DNA from: CAZLKN01 sp964560135
GTDB lineage: Bacteria; Actinomycetota; JAICYB01
Assembly: GCA_964560135.1 (NCBI GenBank)
Contig: CAZLKN010000044.1
Span: forward strand, 1-25,087
Direction of reading: 5' to 3'
DNA length: 25,087 bases
Both the position numbers and the translations under genes were made by a program. Below the pieces are notes generated by a model that saw only the letters and a list, made by a program, of their open reading frames with translations, did not search any database and had not been told where the DNA came from. Of the stretch, positions 6,122-14,062 are shown piece after piece; position 1 is the first letter of the stretch; every line of letters starts with the position of its first letter.

Positions 6122-7395
6122 CACGCGGGCTCGGCTCCGTCGCCGGGAGGCTCGCCCTTCGGCGACGCACCGGCCACGGCCTCGGTGGCCATCGGGGCCG
6201 CGGACACCGATCCGGCGGAGCGGAAGGAGGCCTCGGGCGAGCCGCGCTTCACCGGCGTCTCGGCCCGGATCACGTCGAATGGGCCCGTGCGTCCCTCGGC
6301 GAGATACCGCTCCACGTTGCGAGGACGCCGCCGCTGGCGCTTGGCCAGACGGTCCAGCAGGTCGAGGACCTGCGGCTCGTCGGTGCCCTGCCGCACCTCC
6401 ACGCGTCCGGCGTCGATCATCTCCTGCCAGTAGCGCTCGCCGCGCTCGGTGCGCACGATCACCAGCGACCACCCTTCCATCCCGAGGCCCCCGAGCGAGA
6501 TGTCCGCGTGCTCGGCCCCGAAGTCCGGACAGACCGGACAGCCCCAGCTCCGCGCGAGCGGACGGCAATCCGCCAGCGGGATGTCGATGTCGGTGCCGTC
6601 GTCCAGGGTCACGATGACCTTGCCCTTGATGTTGATCTTCGCCACCCGGGACAGGTCGATCCCGTACTCTCCCTGCAGCTTGGCCTCCAGGAAGGGCTCG
6701 GGCAGGAAGGTCTCCGAGCACAACAGGCCCACGGTGAGCACGATCCGGTTCGACCACTTCCGTACCCCGGCGAGCGCCATCTTGGGTGCGGCCGAGATCT
6801 CGCAGGAGACCCCCACCATCGCGATCTTGCGCATCCGCCGCTCCCCCGCCGCCTTCAGAGCCAGCGGCGTGGCGCAGTACGTGTAGCGGCTCCGGGACGT
6901 CCCGAGGACCTCGTCGCGCGTTGTGACCAGCCGCGGTTCGGTCATCTGGTTGGCGCCGTCGAACCCCGACACCACTCCGCCCTCGAGCGCCCCGGTCTCG
7001 AAGCCGTGGAGCAGGATCGCCGAACCCACCCCGCCGTCCTGGCCCCCGGCGGTGACGTCCGGGTCGGCGGCCCGCGCCAGCACCACCTGCCGGTGGATCC
7101 CGAAGGCCTCGTGGGGCTGGCGGGTGCGTCCGTGGAGCAGCTCCTCGATCTCCGGCCAGTTCCATCGCCAGATCCCGGCGCCGTGGTCCAGGCGGGGGCA
7201 GGCGCGGGCGCAGATGTCACATCCCTTGTCGCCGTGCGAGCAGGAATCGGGACGCAGCACGTCGGTCTGGAAGGGCTTCTCCATGCCGTAGTCGTAGTCG
7301 AGGACGTGATGGGGGCACACCAGGACGCAGGCCGCACAACCGCAGCACACGTCCGTGGCGATGATCTCCTCGAACAGCTCCTTCCAATGACTCAT
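6121..7395 (-). CDS. FrhB-type coenzyme F420 hydrogenase/dehydrogenase beta-subunit-like iron-sulfur flavoprotein
   Basis: 424 residues from ATG 7395 (GGAGG 5 nt upstream). The N-terminal part is a two-cluster ferredoxin: Cys17-x2-Cys20-x2-Cys23-x3-Cys27-Pro and Cys52-x6-Cys59-x2-Cys62-x3-Cys66-Pro. The FrhB core follows, with EAFGIHRQVVLARA, DGGVGSAILLHGFETGALEG, SRYTYCATPLALKAA, KIAMVGVSCEI and VLTVGLLCSE, then the third cysteine site WGCPVCPDFGAEHADISLGGLG near residue 300 and GWSLVIVRTERGE. FrhB proteins pass electrons between F420, FAD and iron-sulfur clusters; the partner here is unknown. The last 50 residues are disordered (Ser/Pro/Gly/Ala-rich), beyond the family norm. Coupled to the MoaD-like gene. 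Confidence 0.9.
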   Translation of the reverse strand: MSHWKELFEEIIATDVCCGCAACVLVCPHHVLDYDYGMEKPFQTDVLRPDSCSHGDKGCDICARACPRLDHGAGIWRWNWPEIEELLHGRTRQPHEAFGIHRQVVLARAADPDVTAGGQDGGVGSAILLHGFETGALEGGVVSGFDGANQMTEPRLVTTRDEVLGTSRSRYTYCATPLALKAAGERRMRKIAMVGVSCEISAAPKMALAGVRKWSNRIVLTVGLLCSETFLPEPFLEAKLQGEYGIDLSRVAKINIKGKVIVTLDDGTDIDIPLADCRPLARSWGCPVCPDFGAEHADISLGGLGMEGWSLVIVRTERGERYWQEMIDAGRVEVRQGTDEPQVLDLLDRLAKRQRRRPRNVERYLAEGRTGPFDVIRAETPVKRGSPEASFRSAGSVSAAPMATEAVAGASPKGEPPGDGAEPA

Positions 7396-7476
7396 CTGCA
7401 CCTCCGACGCGACGACATCGGGGGCCATCCTACCGGCCGTGCCGTCCCGGCTACGCGAACACCGACCCCCGACGCC

Positions 7477-9018
7477 TCAGACGCGGGTCTGGCGGTCCTT
7501 CCAGTAGGGCTCGCGCAGTTCGCGCTTGCGGATCTTGCCGGCCTCGTCGCGCGGGAGCCGGTCGCGGAACTCCACCGACCGCGGCTTCTTGTAGTCGGCG
7601 AGGCGCTCGGCCACCCACCCGGCGATCTCCTCGGAGGTGAGGGTCTCGCCCTCCTTCGGCTGCACGACGGCGTGGACCCGCTCGCCCCACTCGTCGTCGG
7701 GGACGCCGAACACGGCCACGTCCCAGACCTTCGGATGGGCGTGGATCGCATGCTCCACCTCGGCGCAGTAGATGTTGACGCCGCCCGAGATGACCATGTC
7801 GCGCTTGCGGTCCACGATGTACAGGTAGCCGTCGGCGTCGAAGTAGCCGACATCCCCGACCGTGAAGTAGTCGTCACGCCAGGACTCCCTGGTGGCCTCA
7901 GGCTTGCCGTAGTACTCGGTGATCACCGCGGGTGAGCGGATGAAGATCTCGCCCGGCTCCCCGACGGCGCACGCGTTGCCCTCGTCGTCGAGGATCCGGA
8001 TCTCGTTGCCCGGGGCCACCCGGCCGCAGGAGCCCGGCTTGGCCAGCTGCTCGTCGGGGCGCATGAGGGTGTTCACCCCCGCCTCCGAGGACCCGTAGAA
8101 CTCGTAGAGGGTCTCGCCGAACAGCTCCATCACGCGCCGCTTCAGCTCGAACGGGCAGGGTGCGGCGGCCACGATGATCACCCGCATGCTCGACACGTCG
8201 TAGCGCTGCCTGACCTCCTCGGGGACGTCGACGATGCGCTGGAGCAGCGTGGGCGCCATGAACGTCGTCGTGACCTGGTGCTCGGCGATCAGTCGCAGCG
8301 CCTGCTCGGGGTCGAAGCGGCGCATCAGCACGTTCGGCCCCCCGAGCACGGTGTTCACGAGCGCGAAGGCGGCGGGGGCCGAATGGTACAGGGGGCCGGC
8401 CACGAGATGGACGTCGCCGGCCCGCAGATCGAACATCTCGATGTAGGAGCCGAGGATCGACGGGTCCACGCCCTTCGCCCGGTAGGCACCCTTCGGGTTG
8501 CCGGTGGTCCCGGCGGTGTAGGTCATGGTGGGGCCGGCGATCCCGGCGTCGACCTGCGGCGCCTCCGGACGTCCCGAGGCCAGCAGGTCGCCGAAGGGGA
8601 TCCAGCCCTCCGGGAGGTCGTCACGGCCCCAGGCCACGCACATCCGCAGCCCCCGGCACCCGGCGCGCACCGACTCCACGGCGTCGACGTGCTCGGGCCC
8701 GCAGAAGACGGCCACCGACTCCGAGTCGTTGATCTGGTAGGCGATCTCCGGTGGCTTGAGCCGGTGGTTCATGGGGACGCCGACGGCGGTCAGCTTGCGG
8801 ATCGCAGCCCCGGCAACGATCAGCTCCGGCGCGTTGTACCCGACGGTGGTGACCTTGTCGAGGGCGGCCACCCCGGCGTCGGCCATCGCGCTCGCCAGCC
8901 GGTTCGCCTCGTCCTCGAGCTCGCCGAAGGTGATGGTCCGCGCCGGTTGGGTCGGCGGGGCGTCGATCAGCGCGGGCTGGTCCGGTTGGGCCTGCGCGAG
9001 CATCGTGAGGATGTCCAT
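7477..9018 (-). CDS. Acyl-CoA synthetase (AMP-binding, ANL family)
   Basis: 513 residues from ATG 9018 (GGAGG 5 nt upstream). It activates a carboxylic acid with ATP to the acyl-adenylate and then the CoA thioester. Motifs in order: P-loop TMTYTAGTTGNPKG (about 170), LVAGPLYHSAPAAF, FYGSSEAG (adenine and substrate-binding A5 region), YFTVGDVGYFDADGYLYIVDRKRDMVISGG (A7/A8 hinge with the ribose Asp) and the C-terminal lysine in PRDEAGKIRKREL. The chain length of the substrate cannot be read; the sequence looks like actinobacterial FadD or aromatic/cyclic acid ligases. The MBL hydrolase gene ends 2 nt upstream, so the two form an operon. Confidence 0.94.
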   Translation of the reverse strand: MDILTMLAQAQPDQPALIDAPPTQPARTITFGELEDEANRLASAMADAGVAALDKVTTVGYNAPELIVAGAAIRKLTAVGVPMNHRLKPPEIAYQINDSESVAVFCGPEHVDAVESVRAGCRGLRMCVAWGRDDLPEGWIPFGDLLASGRPEAPQVDAGIAGPTMTYTAGTTGNPKGAYRAKGVDPSILGSYIEMFDLRAGDVHLVAGPLYHSAPAAFALVNTVLGGPNVLMRRFDPEQALRLIAEHQVTTTFMAPTLLQRIVDVPEEVRQRYDVSSMRVIIVAAAPCPFELKRRVMELFGETLYEFYGSSEAGVNTLMRPDEQLAKPGSCGRVAPGNEIRILDDEGNACAVGEPGEIFIRSPAVITEYYGKPEATRESWRDDYFTVGDVGYFDADGYLYIVDRKRDMVISGGVNIYCAEVEHAIHAHPKVWDVAVFGVPDDEWGERVHAVVQPKEGETLTSEEIAGWVAERLADYKKPRSVEFRDRLPRDEAGKIRKRELREPYWKDRQTRV

Positions 9019-9020
9019 CC

Positions 9021-9695
9021 CTACCTCCCTGGGGTCTCGGATCGTGATCCGGCGAACGCTTCCAGCGACCCGCGGGCCCGTCGGAGTGTCGTCGGCCCGC
9101 CGTGCCCGGGCCGCAGCTCGACGGCGTCGTCGAGACCCAGCACGCGGTCGCGGATCGAGCGGCGCAGCGACCCGCGGTCGCCGCCGGGATACACGGTGTG
9201 GCCCACGCCACCCGCGAAGACCGTGTCGCCGGTGAAACACAGAGCACCGGTGAGCAGGCACACGCTTCCCCGGGTGTGGCCGGGGGTGTGCAGCACCCGG
9301 AAGACGGCACCGGCCAGGGTCAGCTCGTCGCCGTCGGCGAGGGGTTCGAGGCCGTGCGGACGCAGGCGGCACAGCCGTCCGACCATCCGGCCCCCGAAGC
9401 GGATCACCGGCAGCAGCCCGCCGCACCCCGGGTCGTCGAGCCAGCCGTTGTCCGCAGGATGCAGGAAGACCGGCACGTCCCAGGCTGAGGCGAGCGACCG
9501 TGCCGACCAGACGTGGTCGGGGTGGCCGTGGGTCAGCAGGATCGCCTCGGGGTGGAGCCGGCGCTCACGGACGAAGCCCGCGAGCGGGGCTCCCGCCCCG
9601 GCACCGGGGTCGACGACCACGCAGGACGCTCCGGTCGGGGCGTAGACGTAGGCGTTGGAGCGTGCACGTCCGCTGACGAAGCGTTCGAGGGTCAC
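9021..9695 (-). CDS. MBL-fold metallo-hydrolase
   Basis: 224 residues from GTG 9695. The metallo-beta-lactamase fold has all metal ligands: THGHPDH (His56, His58, Asp60, His61), His140 in LHTPGHT, Asp157 in CFTGDTVF and His198 in LRPGHGG, as in glyoxalase II-like thioester hydrolases. There is no Shine-Dalgarno; instead TAGACT lies 7 nt before the GTG, which suits a leaderless transcript. The frame stays open further upstream, but the added residues are not family-like. It is the first gene of an operon with the acyl-CoA ligase, so hydrolysis of an acyl or glutathione thioester is an attractive but unproven role. Confidence 0.9.
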   Translation of the reverse strand: MTLERFVSGRARSNAYVYAPTGASCVVVDPGAGAGAPLAGFVRERRLHPEAILLTHGHPDHVWSARSLASAWDVPVFLHPADNGWLDDPGCGGLLPVIRFGGRMVGRLCRLRPHGLEPLADGDELTLAGAVFRVLHTPGHTRGSVCLLTGALCFTGDTVFAGGVGHTVYPGGDRGSLRRSIRDRVLGLDDAVELRPGHGGPTTLRRARGSLEAFAGSRSETPGR

Positions 9696-9702
9696 GAACG
9701 CG

Positions 9703-9708
9703 AGTCTA
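9703..9708 (-). promoter_or_regulatory. -10 box of leaderless MBL/ligase operon
   Basis: On the reverse strand TAGACT (TANNNT) ends 7 nt before the GTG start at 9695, putting the transcription start on or next to the start codon. No -35 box is obvious. Confidence 0.5.
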
Positions 9709-9783
9709 GACGAGAGATCCTCGGGGGGCGGGAGCCTACCCCGCGGCGACGACAAGCCAGGGATCCGGAGTGAGGCCTCCGAG

Positions 9784-9985
9784 ACGTCCACCCTTACCGT
9801 CGCCCGGCCCGATTCCGGCTAAGCGAGGACGTTTGGGGGCCCGGGAGGCCCCCTAACGTCCAACGTCGGCCCGAAAGAGACACGAAGAGGCCAACGGTGG
9901 ACGTTCCGGGGCCCGGCCGAACCGGGGGGTGGGGCAGGTTCCGCGGGCGGGGCGGGACCGCCGGACCGGGCCCCGGCCCTCACGC
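9784..9985. repeat. Dispersed structured repeat, copy 1
   Basis: About 200 bp that recurs at 24651-24845 and 24846-25087, with its core also at 23320-23410. It begins ACGTCCACCCTTACCGTCGC, passes through GGCTAAGCGAGGACGTTTGG, and ends in GGTTCCGCGGGCGGGGCGGG and GGACCGGGCCCC. Hairpin 1 is 9827-9841 with 9847-9861 (14 of 15 bases pair, loop CGGGA). Hairpin 2 has CGTCCA (9857-9862) with TGGACG (9898-9903) as its outer stem. It is non-coding by appearance and is the only copy seen outside the right end of the window. Confidence 0.85.
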
Positions 9986-10311
9986 TCGTGCCCCCAGACG
10001 TCCACCCTTCCCGTCGCCCGGCCCTCACACTCGTGCCCCCTGGTCACTCGAAGCCGGTCGCCGGCAGGTCTCGACGGCGCCAACGCTACCGGGGCGGCGA
10101 TAACTGGAGGCTCGGGGTCGATCCAGCGCCTCGGCGGAGGGCGATCCTCCAGTTAAGGCTCATATCCGGCTCCAACTGGTGGATGGGGGTCCGTCTGGGG
10201 TCTGCCCGGACCCCGAGCCTCCAGCTGGGTCCGGTGCCGCGGTGGCTCCTCTCGTTGCGTTGGAACTCGAGGGAGTGTCCACCCTCAACGTGGGCGCTGC
10301 GGGCTAGCCTC
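9986..10311. other. Intergenic stretch with nested inverted repeat
   Basis: No plausible gene. It starts with a short echo of the repeat family (CGTCCACCCTTCCCGTCGCC near 10000). TAACTGGAGG (10101-10110) is perfectly inverted at 10146-10155, and the longer arm 10102-10119 is also inverted at 10209-10226 with one mismatch in 18. It lies just downstream of the lipoprotein gene and so may form the 3' end of that operon's transcript. Confidence 0.6.
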
Positions 10312-10956
10312 TCAGGGCTGGAGCATCGGCGTCGGCGTGGGGACCGGCGGCTCCGGTGTGGTCGGATCGGGGGCCGGGGTGACCTCCGGCTCAGGGGTCA
10401 GCGTCTCATCGGGCTCCGGGGTCTCGTCGGGCTCGGGTGAGGCCTCCGGCTCTTCGACCCGCACGTAGGTGGCGCGCAGACGGCACTCGTCGGCTTCGTT
10501 GCGCACCCGCTGTCGCAGGAGCACGCCGCGCATGTGCACCGACCGGCCCTCCAGGTTCGCCGGGAAGGTGGGATCCTCCACCGTGGAGGGCGGGTCGAAC
10601 AGCGTGTCGGTGGTGTAGGCGACGTCCTCGATCGATCCCTGCCTGACATCGCAGGGGTTCATCGAAGCCGAGAAGGAGTCCAGGACGATGTCCAGGACGC
10701 CCTGCCCGTCGGGTGATGCGCCCCCCGGCGGCGTGGGTGTGGGCTCCGGCGACGGGGTCGGGGTGGTGTCCGGATCCGGGGTGGCGGGGTCCGGGGTGTC
10801 CAGCGGACGCGGCGTCGCGCCCGGATGCACGGAGGACACCGTCCCGTTGAGCTCGAAGGTCTCCTCGGCGATGTCGGCCGGCTGCAACCCGCTGCAGGCC
10901 ACAGCCGGCAGCAGGACGATCGCCACGAAGGTGAGGTACAGGCGTCCGTTCCGCAT
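10312..10956 (-). CDS. Secreted Pro/Thr-rich lipoprotein of unknown function
   Basis: 214 residues from ATG 10956. A lipoprotein signal (MRNGRLYLTFVAIVLLP) ends in AVAC with Cys21 as the lipidation site. A Pro/Thr/Asp-rich linker (about 45-80) leads to a small domain (about 85-175: VLDIVLDSFSASMNPCDVRQGSI, then a region with two Cys and ATYVRVEE). It closes with a second acidic Pro/Thr/Glu tail. The linkers suggest it spans or sits in the cell wall. An in-frame GTG at 10962 is better spaced from GAAGGG and may be the true start (two residues longer). It lies 40 nt after the PBP gene, so co-transcription is likely. I recognise no family for the central domain. Confidence 0.8.
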   Translation of the reverse strand: MRNGRLYLTFVAIVLLPAVACSGLQPADIAEETFELNGTVSSVHPGATPRPLDTPDPATPDPDTTPTPSPEPTPTPPGGASPDGQGVLDIVLDSFSASMNPCDVRQGSIEDVAYTTDTLFDPPSTVEDPTFPANLEGRSVHMRGVLLRQRVRNEADECRLRATYVRVEEPEASPEPDETPEPDETLTPEPEVTPAPDPTTPEPPVPTPTPMLQP

Positions 10957-10996
10957 CAACACAAGGTTTTCCCTTCGACGGGGTGTGGTCAAACCC

Positions 10997-13438
10997 TCAC
11001 CGGCAGACGGCGGGATTCACCCAGATCGTCACCGTGGACCCCTGGCTGGCCTGCGTCCCACCACCCGGGCTCTGGCGCCAGACGCGCATCCCCTCGTCCC
11101 CGCCGCTCGGGGAGCACTCGCGGACCACCGCCGAGTTGAAACCGGCACGCTGGATCGCCGACCGGGCGGCGGCCTGCGACATCCCGATCACGTTCGGCAC
11201 ACCGCCGGACTGCGTGGCCTGCTGCCCGCTGCCGCTGGATCCCTGCTGCTCCTCGGCCCCCGGCGCCCGCTCGTCTTCACTCAACTCCGACTCGTCGAGG
11301 ATGCGCTCGTTGTCACGATCGGTGTCGCGCTCCTTCTGGCGTTTGCTGTCCTGGAAGACGCTGCGCGGCGGGTCGGGGAACCCTTCGACCGGAACCTCCT
11401 CGAGAGCCTGGCGCATGAACGAACCCCAGATCCTCGCCGGATAGCTCCCGCCGACGACGCGGATGGGATACCCGTTGCGGGGGATCATCGACTCCACCGC
11501 CCATGTGCCGTCGTCGGCTTGCACGGGGATCGGGTTTCCGATCCACACGGCCGTGGCGAGCTGCGGGACGTATCCGGCGAACCAGGCGTCCCGCCACATC
11601 TGCGAGGTGCCGGTCTTGCCGGCCGCGGGCCGGTCGATGCCTGCCCGGGTCCCCGTCCCGCGACGGATCACCTGCTGGAGGACGTGGGAGATCCCGGCGG
11701 CGATGTCTGGGGAGAAGGCGCGTCTGGTCTCGGGCTCGGCCTCGTAGAGCACCTCGCCGGAGGCGTCGGTGATCTTGCTGATCGTCGTCGGACGGGCGTA
11801 GACGCCGTTGTTGGCGATCGTGGCGTAGGCGGCGGAGAGCTCCAGCGGCGAGACCTCCTTGGCTCCCAGCGCGATGGCGGGGACGGCGTCGGCGGGCGTG
11901 CAGGCGCCGTCGTGTCCGTAGCGCTCACCGCAGGCCTCCCGCACTTCCTCCTCGGTCGGGAAGCCGATCCCCATCCGGCGGGACATGTCGGCGACCTTGG
12001 CCGCCCCCGCGAGCGCGTCGCTCTCCCCGAGGCCGTCGATCTCGAGCCGGGCATAGGCGGCGTTCACGGACCGCACGGTGGCCTGGATCAGGTCGATGTG
12101 CCCGCTGCCGGACCCTTCGTAGTTGGCCACCCGCCAGACCCCGGAGGGGTGCTCGTGCTCGAAGGGAGAGGAATTGAAGGTACGCCGAAGCCCGATCCCG
12201 TCCTCGAGGGCCGCGGCGAGTACGAAGGTCTTGAACGACGAACCGGGCTGTCGGCCCGACCCGCCGCCTGAGGCCCCGAGAGCCATGTTCACCTTGGCCA
12301 GCCGGCAGATGTGGCTGACCTCCTCGTCGGGGACGTCGGTCGGGCAGTCGCGCGGATAGTAGGCGCGGCCCCCGATGGCCGCTCGCACATGGCCGGTGCC
12401 GGGCTCCACCGAAGCCAGGGCCACCGACAGCCGGTCGAGCTCCTCCGGCAGGATCTCGGCCACCGACTGCTCGGCGGCGGTCTGTGCCCGGGGGTCGAGC
12501 GTCGTGTGGATCCGCAAGCCCCCGCTGTAGACGCGCTGGCCGCGGTCCGCGATCGTCTCGCCGAGGAAGGCGAAGCGCTCGTCGAGGATGCCGTTGCGGA
12601 GCACGCCCATCTCGCGCAGGACCATGTCCACGAAATAGGGGTGCTGCCATTGGGTCTCCTTCGGCGGCGAGGTCTCCAGCGGACGCTCTCCCGCGGCCTG
12701 CGCGTCCTCGCGGGTGGTCGCTCCCATGTCGGCCATGCGCTGCAGGACGAGGTTCCGCCGCGACGTGCCCGACTGCCGGCGGAGCTCCTGGTTCTCCGGG
12801 GGATCGGTGTCGCTCCACTCGTAGCGTCCGGGCTCATGGATCAGTCCGGCCAGGTATGCGGCCTCGTCCACCTCGAGCTCGCCGACATCCTTGCGGAAGT
12901 AGGACTGGGCGGCGGTCTGGATCCCGTAGACACCGCGTCCGAAGTACACGGTGTTCAGGTACATCTCGAGGATCTCTTCCTTCTCGTAGGTGCGCTCGAA
13001 CTGGACGGTGAGCTGCGCCTCCGCGAGTTTGCGCTCCATCGTGCGCGACGGCGTGGGGAAGTAGATGTTCTTCACGAGCTGCTGGGAGAGGGTGGATCCA
13101 CCCTGGAGGTCTCCGTCCCCGCCGACGCCGACGTTGGACAGCGCCGCGCGCGTGATCGCCCGAAGGTCGAGGCCCCCGTGGGCCCAGAACCGCTGATCCT
13201 CGATCGCGATCGCCGCATCCTGCACGTGCTGGGGGATGTCGTCGAGCGCCACGATGTCGCGGTTGATCTCGCCGTGCAGGTTGGCGATCAGGCTGCCGTC
13301 CGCGGCGTACACCTTGGTGGAGGAGATCGATATCCGATCCAGCGCTTGCTCGGTGGTCAGCGTCTCGATCTCGCCGCACGCGGCGGCCAGCAGAAGGAAC
13401 GCCACGACGGCGGCGAAGCGGGGAACGACTCGGCCCAT
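10997..13438 (-). CDS. Class A penicillin-binding protein (glycosyltransferase + transpeptidase + PASTA) with lipobox
   Basis: 813 residues. It polymerises and cross-links peptidoglycan. The GT51 domain (about 45-220) has catalytic Glu80 in AIEDQRFWAHGGLD, GGSTLSQQLVKN and RKLAEAQLTVQFE...LEMYLNTVYFGRGVYG. The transpeptidase has Ser400-x2-Lys403 in RQPGSSFK, Ser457-Val-Asn459 and Lys608-Thr-Gly in AGKTGTSQ. An acidic, Gln-rich linker leads to one PASTA domain (about 745-810: VPNVIGMSQAAARSAIQRAGF). The start is ATG 13438; an adjacent GTG at 13441 is possible. Oddly, the N-terminal hydrophobic stretch ends in LAAAC with Cys21, a lipobox, instead of the usual uncleaved anchor with a cytoplasmic tail. 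The lipoprotein gene follows in the same operon. Confidence 0.95.
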   Translation of the reverse strand: MGRVVPRFAAVVAFLLLAAACGEIETLTTEQALDRISISSTKVYAADGSLIANLHGEINRDIVALDDIPQHVQDAAIAIEDQRFWAHGGLDLRAITRAALSNVGVGGDGDLQGGSTLSQQLVKNIYFPTPSRTMERKLAEAQLTVQFERTYEKEEILEMYLNTVYFGRGVYGIQTAAQSYFRKDVGELEVDEAAYLAGLIHEPGRYEWSDTDPPENQELRRQSGTSRRNLVLQRMADMGATTREDAQAAGERPLETSPPKETQWQHPYFVDMVLREMGVLRNGILDERFAFLGETIADRGQRVYSGGLRIHTTLDPRAQTAAEQSVAEILPEELDRLSVALASVEPGTGHVRAAIGGRAYYPRDCPTDVPDEEVSHICRLAKVNMALGASGGGSGRQPGSSFKTFVLAAALEDGIGLRRTFNSSPFEHEHPSGVWRVANYEGSGSGHIDLIQATVRSVNAAYARLEIDGLGESDALAGAAKVADMSRRMGIGFPTEEEVREACGERYGHDGACTPADAVPAIALGAKEVSPLELSAAYATIANNGVYARPTTISKITDASGEVLYEAEPETRRAFSPDIAAGISHVLQQVIRRGTGTRAGIDRPAAGKTGTSQMWRDAWFAGYVPQLATAVWIGNPIPVQADDGTWAVESMIPRNGYPIRVVGGSYPARIWGSFMRQALEEVPVEGFPDPPRSVFQDSKRQKERDTDRDNERILDESELSEDERAPGAEEQQGSSGSGQQATQSGGVPNVIGMSQAAARSAIQRAGFNSAVVRECSPSGGDEGMRVWRQSPGGGTQASQGSTVTIWVNPAVCR

Positions 13439-13554
13439 CACAGCCCACCGATACCCGGGACCAGAGCGGAGTATGCATTCGCTCGAGAGAGGTTCGGTCC
13501 CCGCATCGATGGGTAAGCGCGGCCCGAGAACGCTGCCGAGACGAGAGGACGGAC

Positions 13555-14031
13555 ATGAGCACGATCGAACGCTCCGTAGAGGTGAACGTACCGGTCCGGG
13601 TCGCCTACAACCAGTGGACCCAGTTCGAGGACTTCCCGCACTTCATGGAGGGTGTCGAGCGCGTCGAGCAGCTCACCGACGAGCGCCTGCACTGGAAGGC
13701 GGAGATCGGTGGCAGCGAACGGGAATGGGAGGCGCGCATCACCGAGCAGACCCCCGATCAGCGGGTCGCGTGGACGAGCGAAGGCGGCTCCCACACCGCC
13801 GGGGTCGTGACCTTTCACAAGCTCGACGACACAACCACGAAGGTCATGCTCCAGATGGAGTTCGAGCCCAAAGACCTCCCGGAGAAGGTCGGCGACGCTC
13901 TCGGGATCGTGGAACGACGGATCCAGGGAGACCTCGACCGCTTCAAGGAGTTCATCGAGTCCAGGGGATCGGAAACCGGTGCATGGCGTGGCGAGATCCA
14001 GCAGGACGCGACGACCCCCGAGCGGCAGTAG
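13555..14031 (+). CDS. SRPBCC-family (polyketide cyclase/dehydrase-like) protein
   Basis: 158 residues, START/SRPBCC helix-grip fold: MSTIERSVEVNVPVRVAYN, WTQFEDFPHFMEGVERVEQL, LHWKAEIGGSEREWEARITEQ, RVAWTSEGG, GVVTFHKLDDTTTKVMLQMEF and a long C-terminal helix GIVERRIQGDLDRFKEFIES. Such proteins bind hydrophobic ligands. This compact actinobacterial type is often stress-associated, but no ligand can be named. AGAGG lies about 7 nt before the ATG. It is divergent from the PBP gene across 116 nt and convergent with the STAS gene. The last 20 residues are probably disordered. Confidence 0.9.
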   Translation: MSTIERSVEVNVPVRVAYNQWTQFEDFPHFMEGVERVEQLTDERLHWKAEIGGSEREWEARITEQTPDQRVAWTSEGGSHTAGVVTFHKLDDTTTKVMLQMEFEPKDLPEKVGDALGIVERRIQGDLDRFKEFIESRGSETGAWRGEIQQDATTPERQ

Positions 14032-14062
14032 CGCCGAGCCGGCGGTCGGGGTGAGGTGCCGG

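Noticed and set aside
4856..6433. Long forward frames overlapping Fpg and the FrhB-like gene
   Set aside because: They are out-of-frame Arg/Pro/Gly-rich shadows typical of high-GC DNA, while the other frames encode complete motif-bearing families.
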